A stretch of DNA of 64,000 nucleotides from Clostridium pasteurianum BC1. Lineage in GTDB: Bacteria > Bacillota > Clostridia > Clostridiales > Clostridiaceae. Under the pieces are notes generated by a model. The model saw only the letters and a program-made list of their open reading frames with translations, ran no database searches and had not been told where the DNA came from. Shown one piece after another: positions 51,304 through 59,958 of this stretch. The stretch spans positions 1,488,001 to 1,552,000 of the forward strand of contig NC_021182.1 of assembly GCF_000389635.1 (NCBI RefSeq). The letters run 5' to 3'. Each line of letters starts with the position of its first letter. Within the stretch, counting starts at the first letter, position 1. Position numbers and translations under genes: made by a program.

Positions 51304-52626
51304 ATTATCATAAAACAGTTTGGAAATTTAATCTTACCTCATTATACTTCATTCAAGATATACAAAAATGAAAATAATTACTTTATTATCCAACCCGAAG
51401 TTAATTTTTGGTTCAAATTATCTGCAAGTCAGCTTTTAGCACTTAAATTGTTAGATGGGAAATCAACAGTTTATGAATTGCTACATAAGATAGATATTTG
51501 TATTCCAGATTCCCTACGAGAAATATGTATCCAATTTGCTAAAAATATTGCTTCAAATTATCCGACTGAAAGTAAAGAACTTAAAATACCATCTCGAGTA
51601 TCAACATTATACATTGTATTAACCAGTAAATGTAATTCTAATTGTTTATATTGTTTTCGTGATCTGGATGGTTCATCAGTTTCCCTAAACAAAAATTATA
51701 TAATGGAAATTATCTCGTCATTCAAGGAGATATCTAATAAGAATCCTAGCATTGTTTATACAGGAGGGGAACCATGTTTATTCCCAGACCTAATAGAAAT
51801 TGCAAATTATTCAAAAGAAATGAATATTAAAAATACACTCCAGACAAATGGCACACTGATTAATAAAGATAATGCTTCATTATATGCTAGTACATTTGAC
51901 ACAATACAAATGAGTTTAGATTCTACCAATGAAGAAATGAATGACTGGTTGAGAGGAAAAAAAGGACATTTCAAAGCGGTAAGTGATGCAGTGACTTTAC
52001 TGTTGAAGTATAATGTAAAAGTGAGGTTGGCAGCAACCGTTACAAAGAAAAATTTTTACGATATTTTAAACATCAAGAAAACATTTCCTGATGTTGGGTT
52101 TCAATTTACTCCTATGCTTCAGATTGGAAAAGGTAGAAATCTGGCATCGCTGGCATTTTCACCAGAAGAATTTATAGAATATATAGCTGATTTGCCTTCG
52201 TCTGATAAGTCCAGTATTTTATCTATTGGTAATGTTCTTAAATTTGGCGAAAAGAACCATATATGTGGTGCTGGAACATCGATCTTAAGTGTTTCTCCAG
52301 ACGGGGATGTCTACCCATGCCAGATGTTGCATCATTCTAATTTTTGTTGTGGAAATGTAAGAAATGATTCTTTAGAAAGTATCTATCATACTTCAGAAAT
52401 ACTTAATAAATTTCGAAATCTTAAAATTGATATGATAGATGGTTGTAAGGATTGTGATATTCGTCATATTTGTGGAGGAGGCTGCAGAGCCAATAGTTTT
52501 TGGCTAAATAACGAGGTGTTAGGGGAAGACTATTTTTGCGAATATAATAAACAGATATATTTTTACAATCTTATAAATATGTTTAAGGAAGTTAACATTG
52601 AAAAACTGGAGAGTAATAGAACTTAG
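51304..52626 (+). CDS. Radical SAM/SPASM RiPP maturase with N-terminal RRE-like domain
   Basis: The core has the radical SAM triad TSKCNSNCLYCFRD, then YTGGEPCLFPDL. The C-terminal SPASM region is Cys-rich (HICGAG…DVYPCQM…CKDCDIRHICGGGCRAN…YFCEYN) for auxiliary [4Fe-4S] clusters. The nearest standard start, TTG 51448, would delete coherent upstream coding sequence (ILPHYTSFKIYKNENNYFII, then NFWFKLSASQLLALKLLDG) resembling a PqqD-like leader-binding domain. That frame is open from 51292 but has no ATG, GTG or TTG; ATT 51304 follows AAAGGGAG. I therefore give 51304 as provisional. It probably installs Cys thioether links on peptides A and B. Confidence 0.85.
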   Translation: MIIKQFGNLILPHYTSFKIYKNENNYFIIQPEVNFWFKLSASQLLALKLLDGKSTVYELLHKIDICIPDSLREICIQFAKNIASNYPTESKELKIPSRVSTLYIVLTSKCNSNCLYCFRDLDGSSVSLNKNYIMEIISSFKEISNKNPSIVYTGGEPCLFPDLIEIANYSKEMNIKNTLQTNGTLINKDNASLYASTFDTIQMSLDSTNEEMNDWLRGKKGHFKAVSDAVTLLLKYNVKVRLAATVTKKNFYDILNIKKTFPDVGFQFTPMLQIGKGRNLASLAFSPEEFIEYIADLPSSDKSSILSIGNVLKFGEKNHICGAGTSILSVSPDGDVYPCQMLHHSNFCCGNVRNDSLESIYHTSEILNKFRNLKIDMIDGCKDCDIRHICGGGCRANSFWLNNEVLGEDYFCEYNKQIYFYNLINMFKEVNIEKLESNRT

Positions 52627-52719
52627 ATTTCAATCGTGTGTCAATGGAATCTAGTTATCTTTTCGCTTAAGAAGTTCGGTTAAAATCAAATTAATTTACA
52701 TGGATAAAACAATCTAAGA

Positions 52720-53530
52720 ATAAGGAGCAGATTAAGATTAAGCAAGGAAGAAAGGCTCTAGTTGAGGGAGAAAAAGAGCTTGAGGGTGAGCTTACAGAAG
52801 TAACAAAAGAAAATGATCAACTTAAGAAATTATTAGGAGAAAAAGATTTAGAAATAGCAATTCTTAAAGACTTAATAAAAAGAGCAAGCTCTCAACTAAA
52901 GATAAAGTAGAAATAGCTAAAAAATATATAGAACAAGGATATAACGTAGTTTTCGTACTGAAGGTAGTTAAGCTTGGTAAGCCAACATATTACTATAACT
53001 TAAGTGTAGAAGGCAAAAAAAACAAAACCTAAAGGCGGAAAGCCTAAGGTATACAGCGCAAATAAGGAAAATAAAAAGATATGTGATGATGAGATCAAAG
53101 AGTTTATTATGGATTCAATTGAAGGATATGCTGTTAAATATGGATATATAAAAATAACATATCATTTAAGAAAATATTATTACCTTATAATTAATCATAA
53201 GAAAGTTTATAGGTTTTGTAAGGAATTTGGTATACTTAAAGACTAAAGATTTATTAAGCCTAAGATAAAGAGAACTATACCAGGTTCAAACCAGTTATTG
53301 GAAATGGATATAAAATGCGGCTACATTCAAGGATAGGATAAGTTTTTCTACTTACTGAGCTTAATCGACGTCTTCGACAGAAGTATTATTGATTACCACA
53401 TGGGTTTACACTACGAAACTAAGGATGCTACCGCATTACCTAGAAAGTGTTTGATAAAAAGAAACCTGTTTGAAGAAGGATCTAAAAAGCCTGTAATAAG
53501 AACAGATAACGGTCCGCAGTGTAATCAAGT
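52720..53530 (+). pseudogene. IS3-family transposase relic (OrfA/OrfB)
   Basis: Fragments in several frames read LLGEKDLEIAILKDLIKRAS (OrfA tail), KVEIAKKYIEQGYNV then GKPTYYYNLSV (OrfB N-terminus), and QLLEMDIKCGYIQG…FFYLLSLIDVFDRSIIDYHM and RTDNGPQ (integrase core, DDE). They are in the correct order but broken by stops and frameshifts, so it is inactive. It lies downstream of the radical SAM gene; the open frame to 53630 is its out-of-frame end. Confidence 0.8.
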
Positions 53531-53677
53531 TGGTTATTCAGAAATTATTGGAATTGGAATGATAGGTTTTTTTAGTCCATCTTTTTATGTACTTAATAAA
53601 TTATATGAAAAGTCAAAAATAGAGGATTAATACACGGCCAAATCAACACAATAGTAATTGCGTGAAATTGAATAAAT

Positions 53678-53720
53678 AAGAGCAAAGCATTGATACATAA
53701 GGCTTTGCTCTTGTTTTTTT
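53678..53720 (+). terminator. Strong hairpin terminator
   Basis: AAGAGCAAAGC and GCTTTGCTCTT form a perfect 11-bp stem followed by GTTTTTTT. Confidence 0.85.
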
Positions 53721-53875
53721 ATTTTGGAAAGGAAAATTTGCAAAAATGAATTCAAATAATATAATAAAATCATATATTTAGCTGAATTAAATAAACACGT
53801 GGAGCCGGCGTAAAACAAGGTTTTATAAAAAATAAAACTAGTAATAAAATGTAAGAAATTTAAAAAAACTATAGC

Positions 53876-53968
53876 TTAAAAGTTTTTACCAACACAGATT
53901 AAATATTTGTCGTTATTTTTTTTCTTGGTTGGCTTTTTGCTTGAAGTTTTAACAACAATCGTTTTCAT
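53876..53968 (-). CDS. Possible 30-residue basic peptide
   Basis: The minus-strand frame starts with ATG 53968 after AGAGAGGTAAC and encodes a Lys/Thr-rich peptide (VVKTSSKKPTKKK) with one Cys near the end. The ribosome binding site is good, but the peptide has no recognised family. It could be a regulatory or RiPP-like peptide, or chance. Confidence 0.35.
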   Translation of the reverse strand: MKTIVVKTSSKKPTKKKNNDKYLICVGKNF

Positions 53969-54101
53969 TTTAGTTACCTCTCTAAAAATATTTTTTTAAT
54001 TACATCTTCTACAATTATGTACAAGCTCTTCAAAAATATTCAGTAGAGATTTAAAATATATAATTATTTTATTATAAACCATTTTAAAGGGATAAACTAA
54101 A

Positions 54102-54310
54102 ATGAGAAGTTTTTTTATGCAAGGGTAAGTAGTAAAGATCAATCTCTAGAAAGACAACTTGTTACAGCCAAGGAATTAGGAATAGAGATGGAGTAGAGGA
54201 ATTTTGTGCGAAGATATCAGGGACTAATAAGCAATCTATAATAGTTTTAGCAAATTCGGGGATTGATGATTATGTAGCTAAAGTTACAGATGCTTATATA
54301 AGGCATTAGT
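54102..54310 (+). pseudogene. Serine recombinase (resolvase) relic
   Basis: YARVSSKDQSLERQLVTAKELGIE is the N-terminal catalytic motif of Tn3-type resolvases (its first Ser is the nucleophile region). It is followed in another frame by EEFCAKISGTNKQS, also typical. The start is frameshifted and the rest is lost. It probably belongs to the same Tn3 debris as the transposase relics. Confidence 0.75.
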
Positions 54311-54795
54311 TTTATGTATACACTTAAGTATTTTAAAGAGATTAATGTCAGTTAATAATTATCACTACATTACAAATTTATAGTTTTGTAATTAATTCAT
54401 AACAGTTGAAAAAATTAAGATAAGGATTAGATAAGGCTTTTAAATTTGAAAATCTATAAACGTTAATTATGACCTCACATTAGTTCATAATGGGTAATTT
54501 AAAATTTAAGCATATGCATTATATTTAGATAGTATATTTTGAACTTAATATAAGACATAAAAAGCTACTCTATTCAACCAATAAACTGATTAAAATTTTC
54601 CCACACTTTTCCCACACAAGTTTTAGAAACCTTTAGTTTCTGACAGAGAGCAATAGTTAATAAACTTAGTAAACTTAGTAATACCAACAGTTACAGCAAA
54701 TTATAGAAATCTATTATATGCTTTTAAACAAAACCATTGGTTGTAGGTTCAGAAGTTTAACAGTATTATACAATTGCTGTATTGGACTGTTAAAT
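54311..54795. other. Intergenic region with dispersed island repeat
   Basis: No coding frame. It contains copy 1 of a roughly 150-bp dispersed repeat (54559–54712) centred on TTTTCCCACACTTTTCCCACAC, the same motif that follows the left attachment repeat. Confidence 0.6.
54559..54712 (+). repeat. Island dispersed repeat, copy 1
   Basis: Shares with 56246–56386 and 62170–62329 the order AGCT(A)…TTATTCAACCAATAA, then TTTCCCACACTTTTCCCACA, then TTTTAGA…TTAGTTT and a trailing ACAGCRAATT-like segment. The CCCACA motifs also occur at 38258 next to attL. Confidence 0.7.
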
Positions 54796-55125
54796 TTAGT
54801 TAGAAATTTTTTTGTAATTTTTTCCCCATTCACACATTAAATTTAGAATAGGTTTTATACTTTCACCAAGTTTACTAAGTTCATACTCAACTTTTGGAGG
54901 GCTTTCTGGATAAACTTTTCTATAAATTATTCCGTCTCTTTCTAATTCTCTTAATTGAAGTGTTAATGTCTTTTGAGAAATACCATTTAATAATCTTTGT
55001 AATTCGTTAAACCTAGCTACTCCTCTTATCAAATGCCAAAGAATTGATATTTTCCATTTACCGCTTAATATATTTATAGTTATGTCCATAGGACATTCTG
55101 TTGTTAAATTTTTTGATTTTGTCAT
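54796..55125 (-). CDS. HxlR-family transcriptional regulator
   Basis: This 109-residue winged-helix protein contains CPMDITINILSGKWKISILWHLIRGVARFNELQRLL and ISQKTLTLQLRELERDGII, the defining HxlR pattern with its N-terminal Cys. Such regulators often respond to electrophiles or redox stress. It is divergent from an amidohydrolase gene, with a perfect small palindrome in the gap, so it probably controls both genes. Confidence 0.92.
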   Translation of the reverse strand: MTKSKNLTTECPMDITINILSGKWKISILWHLIRGVARFNELQRLLNGISQKTLTLQLRELERDGIIYRKVYPESPPKVEYELSKLGESIKPILNLMCEWGKNYKKISN

Positions 55126-55159
55126 TTTAACTCTCCCTAAAATTTTTAAGTATTAACTT

Positions 55160-55178
55160 TATAGTATCATTTACTATA
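55160..55178. promoter_or_regulatory. Palindrome between hxlR and amidohydrolase genes
   Basis: TATAGTA and TACTATA are perfect inverted repeats separated by five bases, in the 154-nt divergent intergenic region. It is a likely HxlR operator. Confidence 0.6.
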
Positions 55179-55279
55179 CTACATTTCAAATTTGTGCGTA
55201 CTTTAACTGTATTGTTGTTAGTGCTATGCTTTCAAATAGAACAGAAAAGAATCACTAAATAAGGAAAGGGATGTTTTAA

Positions 55280-56074
55280 ATGATAATTGATAGTCATGCT
55301 CATGTAATATTACCAACAGAGAGACAAATATTAATAATGGATGAAGCTGGAGTAGATAAAACTATATTGTTTTCTACAACACCACATCCTGAAAAAGCTA
55401 ATGATTTAAAATCATTAGAAAAAGAATTGTCCACCTTAAACAATATATTAGGAAGTAGTGTTTCAGTAAATGAAAGAATTGAAAATATTAAAAGTACTAC
55501 AGCAATATTAAAGAAAGTTATAGATAGAAATCCATCAAAGTTTATAGGTTTTGGACTGGTACCATTGTCTTTAAACTATAATAAAACATCGGACTGGATA
55601 AATAGTAATATAGTTAAAAATAATTTTTATGGGTTAGGAGAATTTTCACCAGCGTCTGGTCAAGTAAAAAATCTAGCAATAATTTTTCAAGCTTCAAACG
55701 AACTAGGACATCTACCTATATGGGTCCATACTTTTTATCCTTTAAATTTTGATGACATTATAGAACTCATACAGCTAGCTAAGAAATATCCCAAAGTTCC
55801 ATTAATACTGGGGCATATGGGAGGTATACACTGGATTGATGTAATAAAATTTGCTAAAGAAAATAATAATATTTATTTGGATTTATCAGCTATGTATACA
55901 ATTTTAGCGCCTACAATGGCAATTAAAGAATTACCTGAACGTACATTATTTAGTTCAGATGCTCCTTATGGTAATCCTCAACTATTTAGAAAAATGATTG
56001 AAATGATTAGTCCAGATAAAAAGGTATCGGAGCAAGTTCTAGGTGGTAACATACTGAAACTGTTAAAATTATAA
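55280..56074 (+). CDS. Amidohydrolase-family (ACMSD-like TIM-barrel) protein
   Basis: This 264-residue enzyme has the metal-ligand motif DSHAH near the N-terminus, HTFYPL around residue 155, LGHMGG near 180 and SSDAPYG near 230, the usual positions for an amidohydrolase-2 type hydrolase or decarboxylase. The substrate is not deducible. AAGGAAAGGGATG precedes ATG 55280. The divergent HxlR gene suggests inducible expression. Confidence 0.82.
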   Translation: MIIDSHAHVILPTERQILIMDEAGVDKTILFSTTPHPEKANDLKSLEKELSTLNNILGSSVSVNERIENIKSTTAILKKVIDRNPSKFIGFGLVPLSLNYNKTSDWINSNIVKNNFYGLGEFSPASGQVKNLAIIFQASNELGHLPIWVHTFYPLNFDDIIELIQLAKKYPKVPLILGHMGGIHWIDVIKFAKENNNIYLDLSAMYTILAPTMAIKELPERTLFSSDAPYGNPQLFRKMIEMISPDKKVSEQVLGGNILKLLKL

Positions 56075-56245
56075 AATATTATTTTTATAATATTTTACCT
56101 AAATCTTTATATTCAAGTAGAACTTTGAAGAAATAAAATAATATTAAGTAATGATAGAATACTGAAGTTAAATCAATTCTTTTTATATATTATTTTACTA
56201 TTTTGTTTTACCTTTATTTAAAGAGGATTGATATAATTCCAAACT

Positions 56246-56386
56246 AAAAACTAGCTTATCCAAGTAATAAATTAGCTTAAATTTTTCCACATTTTTCTCA
56301 CAAAAGTTATAGATACATTTAGTTTCTTTTAGAAGAGTAGCTTATAAATTTAGTAAGACCTATGGTTACAGCGAATTTTAGAAATA
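56246..56386 (+). repeat. Island dispersed repeat, copy 2
   Basis: More diverged copy; core reads TTTTTCCACATTTTTCTCACA, with matching flanks CTAGCTTATCCAAGTAATAA and ATACATTTAGTTTC. Confidence 0.6.
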
Positions 56387-56411
56387 TATAATTTGATTGT
56401 AATTTTTCGTT

Positions 56412-56468
56412 ATTATAATTTACCACTTAATCAATTATATGGTATCATTTAATATATAATTAATACAG
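56412..56468 (+). promoter_or_regulatory. 57-bp promoter-region repeat upstream of MFS gene
   Basis: ATTATAATTTACCAC, then TATGGTATCATTTA and ATATATAATTAATAC, aligns without gaps to 58637–58693 upstream of the marR gene, with roughly 13 differences. It lies 70 nt before the MFS start and may carry promoter and operator. Confidence 0.55.
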
Positions 56469-56538
56469 ACTAGTAATCTTAAGAAAAGTAAATTTTATAA
56501 TTAATCATGTGTTATTAAAAGGGAGATATTAAATTATA

Positions 56539-57720
56539 ATGATTAATACAGGTAATAAAGTTAATATTGGTCATAAATATAATATATTAGTTTTGATATT
56601 AGGGTTAGCTGGATTTGTTTCGGCAGCTGATAACTGGTTTGTTTCACCCGCTCTTTCTCCAATTGCCTCAGAGTTCAGCATATCAATTTCTATTGCTGGT
56701 TCTGTATTAACCACATATATGATACCATACGGAATTATGCAGCCTGTTTATGGTTTTTTTAGTGACCGTTGGAGTAAAGTCAATGTATTAAAATTTATTG
56801 TGTGCGGACTTGCTATAGGAACAGTAGGAAGTGCATTTGCTAATTCACTATTAGTATTATGCATTTTTCGTGCAATTACAGGGTTCTTTGCTGCTGGTAT
56901 CATAGCTGTATCATTAGCTTTAATTGGTGATACTGTTCCTACTTCAAATCGACAAGTATATGTGGGTAGATTTATGGGGATTGTTTTCTTGGGACAAGGC
57001 TTAAGTGCAGGCTTAGGAGGATTAATTACTAAATATATTAGCTGGCGTGGGGCATTTATCTTTTTTAGTTTAGTAGCTATATGTTCAGATATACTCTTAT
57101 TTAAAAATTTGTCTAAAGATTCAAAAACTACAACTAATAAAAAACAGAATTTTTTTATTCAAGTTAAATTAGCATTATTTTCATCTAAAGGAAAAGTAAT
57201 TTTTCCATTAGCTTTAATTTCTGGTTTTTTATTACTAGGGTTATATTCTTATTTAGGTTCATTTCTACATGAAAATATAGGCTTAGATTATTTACAATGT
57301 GGATTAATAATAATGTTTTATGGATTTGCTTGCTTAATTGGAGGCTCACAAGTTGGCAAGTTCAGTAAAAAGTTTGGGGAAAAGAATGTAGTATTAACAG
57401 GAGAAATATTTGCTTTAATTACAACTTTATTTTTATATTTTTTTCATTACTGGCAAGTTGCTTTGATAGCCACAATTTTTTTGGGATTAGGATATATTTG
57501 CATTCAATCTACATTAGCTACGTTGGCTTTTGACGTTATGTCAGAAAATAAAGGACTTCCTTCTGGATTAATAGGCTTAGGACTTTTTGGAGGGGGAGGA
57601 TTAGGTAGTTTATTTAGTAGTTGGTTACTTCTTAAAGGAGGATATCAAAGTATTTGGATTGTTTTTCTTATTGGAATATTGATATTTAATCTCATTACTC
57701 TTAAAATTAAATTTAATTAG
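56539..57720 (+). CDS. MFS efflux transporter
   Basis: This 393-residue protein has 12 hydrophobic segments and the MFS loop 2-3 motif GFFSDRWSKVNVL. Helix V carries the drug-proton antiporter type pattern GQGLSAGLGGLI. It resembles proton-coupled drug/H+ antiporters, so export of a small molecule is likely. GGGAG precedes ATG 56539 at a long spacing. The shared upstream repeat links it to the MarR gene at 58810. Confidence 0.85.
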   Translation: MINTGNKVNIGHKYNILVLILGLAGFVSAADNWFVSPALSPIASEFSISISIAGSVLTTYMIPYGIMQPVYGFFSDRWSKVNVLKFIVCGLAIGTVGSAFANSLLVLCIFRAITGFFAAGIIAVSLALIGDTVPTSNRQVYVGRFMGIVFLGQGLSAGLGGLITKYISWRGAFIFFSLVAICSDILLFKNLSKDSKTTTNKKQNFFIQVKLALFSSKGKVIFPLALISGFLLLGLYSYLGSFLHENIGLDYLQCGLIIMFYGFACLIGGSQVGKFSKKFGEKNVVLTGEIFALITTLFLYFFHYWQVALIATIFLGLGYICIQSTLATLAFDVMSENKGLPSGLIGLGLFGGGGLGSLFSSWLLLKGGYQSIWIVFLIGILIFNLITLKIKFN

Positions 57721-57889
57721 AGAATACTTTAAAATATTATAACTAATATTGGACAAATTTTTATAGTTAATTCATTCTATTCTTATAGATTGAATTGAGT
57801 ATAACTATTACACTAATGTAATTTATGGTGGACTATGCTTATTAAGTAGGTTGTTATCATCATGAATATATTAGATAATATAATTAATC

Positions 57890-58138
57890 TTATTTACCTA
57901 ATAGAAGCCAATCTAAAGAAACACCTAAGGCTTTGGCAAGAGCTACAACTTCATAATCGGATACAAATCTATCTCCTGATTCAATTCTTGAAAGAGCTAT
58001 TCTATCAAGTTTAATGTTCATAAGGTCAAGTTTTGCTGCTAAATTTTCTTGAGTTAAAGTAGGTTTACTCATTTTCCGAGCTTTTTTAACTCTAGTGCCA
58101 ATTATATTTTTACTTCCATTATACCAATAAATTTTCAA
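57890..58138 (-). CDS. XRE-family HTH regulator
   Basis: This 82-residue protein is essentially one helix-turn-helix domain: IGTRVKKARKM, LTQENLAAKL, IALSRIESGDR and ALAKALGVSLDWLLLG. It is a Cro/CI-type DNA-binding protein, common on mobile islands as a single-domain repressor. Its targets are unknown. It may belong to the original integrative element. Confidence 0.88.
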   Translation of the reverse strand: MKIYWYNGSKNIIGTRVKKARKMSKPTLTQENLAAKLDLMNIKLDRIALSRIESGDRFVSDYEVVALAKALGVSLDWLLLGK

Positions 58139-58263
58139 GGTAGTACACCATCCTATGTGCTAAAGATTAACTTTTTAAGTTGATTTTACATTTTTATATT
58201 GTTATAATGTTGCTAAAGATGAACATTTAAACATTGTAAGAAATATATTTAGGGAATGATCTG

Positions 58264-58443
58264 GTGGAAAATCTGGAATATAGATTAAAAATTAAGAGAA
58301 GAATAGAAGTTTTAAAAGAAAAACTTAACAAATGCATTGATAATAATTTATATAATCTTAATAATGAGGAAATTTTGTATATTAGTGAAGAACTTGATAT
58401 TGCAATAGTTCAGTATATTAGAGCATTTAAATTTAAGCAATAG
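58264..58443 (+). CDS. Spo0E-like aspartyl phosphatase
   Basis: This 59-residue protein starts with GTG 58264 after AGGGAATG. Two predicted helices are joined by a short loop, with YISEELDIAIVQYIRAFK in the second. The S-x-E-L-D-x-x-I-x-x-Y signature is that of the Spo0E family, which dephosphorylates Spo0A~P and delays sporulation. It is not covered by the usual minimum gene length. On an island it could modulate host sporulation (inference). Confidence 0.8.
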   Translation: MENLEYRLKIKRRIEVLKEKLNKCIDNNLYNLNNEEILYISEELDIAIVQYIRAFKFKQ

Positions 58444-58809
58444 TCTATTAAGACTAAATAAATCCTTATTTTATACATAATGTTAATTTATTTATGATAT
58501 ACTAAACTTATTTTTGCAAATTTAGTTTTAAATATAAGAAATAAGCTCAAAACTTTAAAATATAAAGGCTTTACGCTTATTTTGTTAACTGAACACAATT
58601 GTAATTGTGTAAAATTCATATTCTTTAATTTTAGCAATTATAATTTACCACCCACTCAATAATATGGTATTATCTTATATATAGTTGATACGGAGTTGTA
58701 AGAAATTATGACATAATATAGAATTAGCTATGGTAAAACGTACCTTAAGTGACGGATAAAACGTTAGCAATTTCATAACTTAAAATTGACAATACTGATA
58801 TAATATCAT
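58444..58809. other. Intergenic region before marR
   Basis: No coding frame. It contains the second copy of the 57-bp repeat (58637–58693). A TTGACA at 58787–58792 is close to the marR start, but no convincing -10 lies at the right distance. Confidence 0.5.
58637..58693 (+). promoter_or_regulatory. 57-bp promoter-region repeat upstream of marR
   Basis: ATTATAATTTACCAC…TATGGTATTATCTTATATATAG aligns gap-free with 56412–56468 before the MFS gene. Confidence 0.55.
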
Positions 58810-59265
58810 ATGGTGATTATATGTTTGAAAGTAGGTGATACTCTGTTTAGTATTTTCGATAGTATGGGTTTTCTATTCGGCAAAGTTACCGAACAGATGA
58901 TAGATAAGTTTAATGTAGAATTAAATTCCTATCAAATTGATTCAAAAGAGTTTGGTCTTATGACAGTTGTAACCTCTATGTCTAATTCTACTCAGCAGCA
59001 AGTTGGTGAAGTTTTGCACATTGATAGGACTACTATGGTTAAAAGAGTTGACCATCTTGAAGCACTTGGTTGCTTAACACGTGTAAAAAATGCGGTTGAT
59101 CGCAGAACGTATAACCTAGAACTTACCTCAAAAGGAGAGCAGATGCTTAGAGAGCTTTGGCCTACATTAGTTGACTGTGAAAGGGGAGTTCTTTCTGCTT
59201 TAACTGACGAAGAATTACAAAATTTAAAAAGTATTTTTACCAAGTTGGTAAAAGCTTGGAATTAA
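58810..59265 (+). CDS. MarR-family transcriptional regulator
   Basis: This 151-residue protein contains the winged helix STQQQVGEVLHIDRTTMVKRVDHLEALGCLTRVKNAVDRRTYNLELTSKG split over its recognition helix and wing, typical of MarR. The start is uncertain: ATG 58810 has no good site, and TTG 58825 is an alternative. A rhodanese-like gene follows 7 nt after the stop, so they form an operon. The GC content is visibly higher than that of neighbours. Confidence 0.88.
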   Translation: MVIICLKVGDTLFSIFDSMGFLFGKVTEQMIDKFNVELNSYQIDSKEFGLMTVVTSMSNSTQQQVGEVLHIDRTTMVKRVDHLEALGCLTRVKNAVDRRTYNLELTSKGEQMLRELWPTLVDCERGVLSALTDEELQNLKSIFTKLVKAWN

Positions 59266-59272
59266 CGAAAGG

Positions 59273-59638
59273 ATGATTATAATGACAAACCTCGAATACC
59301 TAGAAAATATTTTGGAAATTACCATAAGTCCAATGGACTTCATTGCTGCGTCTAAAGCACAGCCAGACGGTTTCATAGTTGTAGATGTCCGCAACGCACC
59401 ACAACACTTAAAAAAAGTAAAAATAGCCGGAGCAGTTGAAATACCTGAAAAGGATATTAAGAACAGACTTGGTGATTTATCGAAAGATAAAGTTATTGTT
59501 GTTTACTGCTGGGACATCTGGTGTAATCTGGCGAAAAAGGCAAGCGTAGAACTTGTTAAGAACGGATATACTGTAAAAGAATTAACCGGCGGAATAGCTG
59601 CATGGCAATCTCTTAACCTGCCTGTAACAACATTATAA
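59273..59638 (+). CDS. Rhodanese-like domain protein
   Basis: This 121-residue single-domain protein has PDGFIVVDVRNAPQHLKKVKIAG and the active-site loop VVYCWDIWCNLAKKA, where the first Cys is the persulfide-carrying residue. The end is ELTGGIAAWQSLNLPV. It should transfer sulfane sulfur. With a MarR partner it fits a small thiol- or sulfide-responsive unit (inference). AAAGGATGA precedes the ATG (the exact Met, 59273 or 59282, is open). Confidence 0.88.
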   Translation: MIIMTNLEYLENILEITISPMDFIAASKAQPDGFIVVDVRNAPQHLKKVKIAGAVEIPEKDIKNRLGDLSKDKVIVVYCWDIWCNLAKKASVELVKNGYTVKELTGGIAAWQSLNLPVTTL

Positions 59639-59694
59639 CATGCATGGCCAGCTCTAGCGTAACTAATGGGCTTCGATAGAGCTGGCCATGCATG
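59639..59694. terminator. Long perfect inverted repeat after rhodanese gene
   Basis: CATGCATGGCCAGCTCTA (59639–59656) and TAGAGCTGGCCATGCATG (59677–59694) are perfectly complementary over 18 bp with a 20-nt loop. It starts at the base after the stop codon. There is no T-run, so termination is only one possible role. Confidence 0.65.
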
Positions 59695-59958
59695 ACTAGT
59701 ATTGGTGTGATATGCAAACGGATAATATTTCCAATGATAATTGCAGCAGCTATCTGGATTAGATTATTAGTAACCGCCATTCCATCAGATTCTATGATTA
59801 AAGCTGTTATAAATGCTGGTACTTATGCGCCTTATGCAGGTCTTGCAGTATTTGGTGAAATGGAGTTTAGACGTTTTTATGTTATTAAAAAAGCTAAGGT
59901 GGTGGTTAAACAATGTCGTTTAGTGATAATCAAAGCTACATCTTTGAAACACCTTTAA
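59692..59958 (+). CDS. Membrane-protein fragment, unknown
   Basis: The 88-residue frame starts inside the right arm of the long inverted repeat and contains two hydrophobic segments (FPMIIAAAIWIRLLVTAI; AGTYAPYAGLAVFG). It then overlaps the sfsA-like frame by 46 bases. It has no good start and looks like the 3' remnant of a membrane-protein gene. I do not recognise the family. Confidence 0.35.
   Translation: MTSIGVICKRIIFPMIIAAAIWIRLLVTAIPSDSMIKAVINAGTYAPYAGLAVFGEMEFRRFYVIKKAKVVVKQCRLVIIKATSLKHL

Larger units (their letters stand above)
56075..56538. other. Intergenic region with two repeat types
   Basis: No coding frame. It holds copy 2 of the dispersed island repeat (56246–56386) and, next to the MFS gene, one copy of a 57-bp leader-like repeat also found upstream of the MarR gene. 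Confidence 0.6.
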
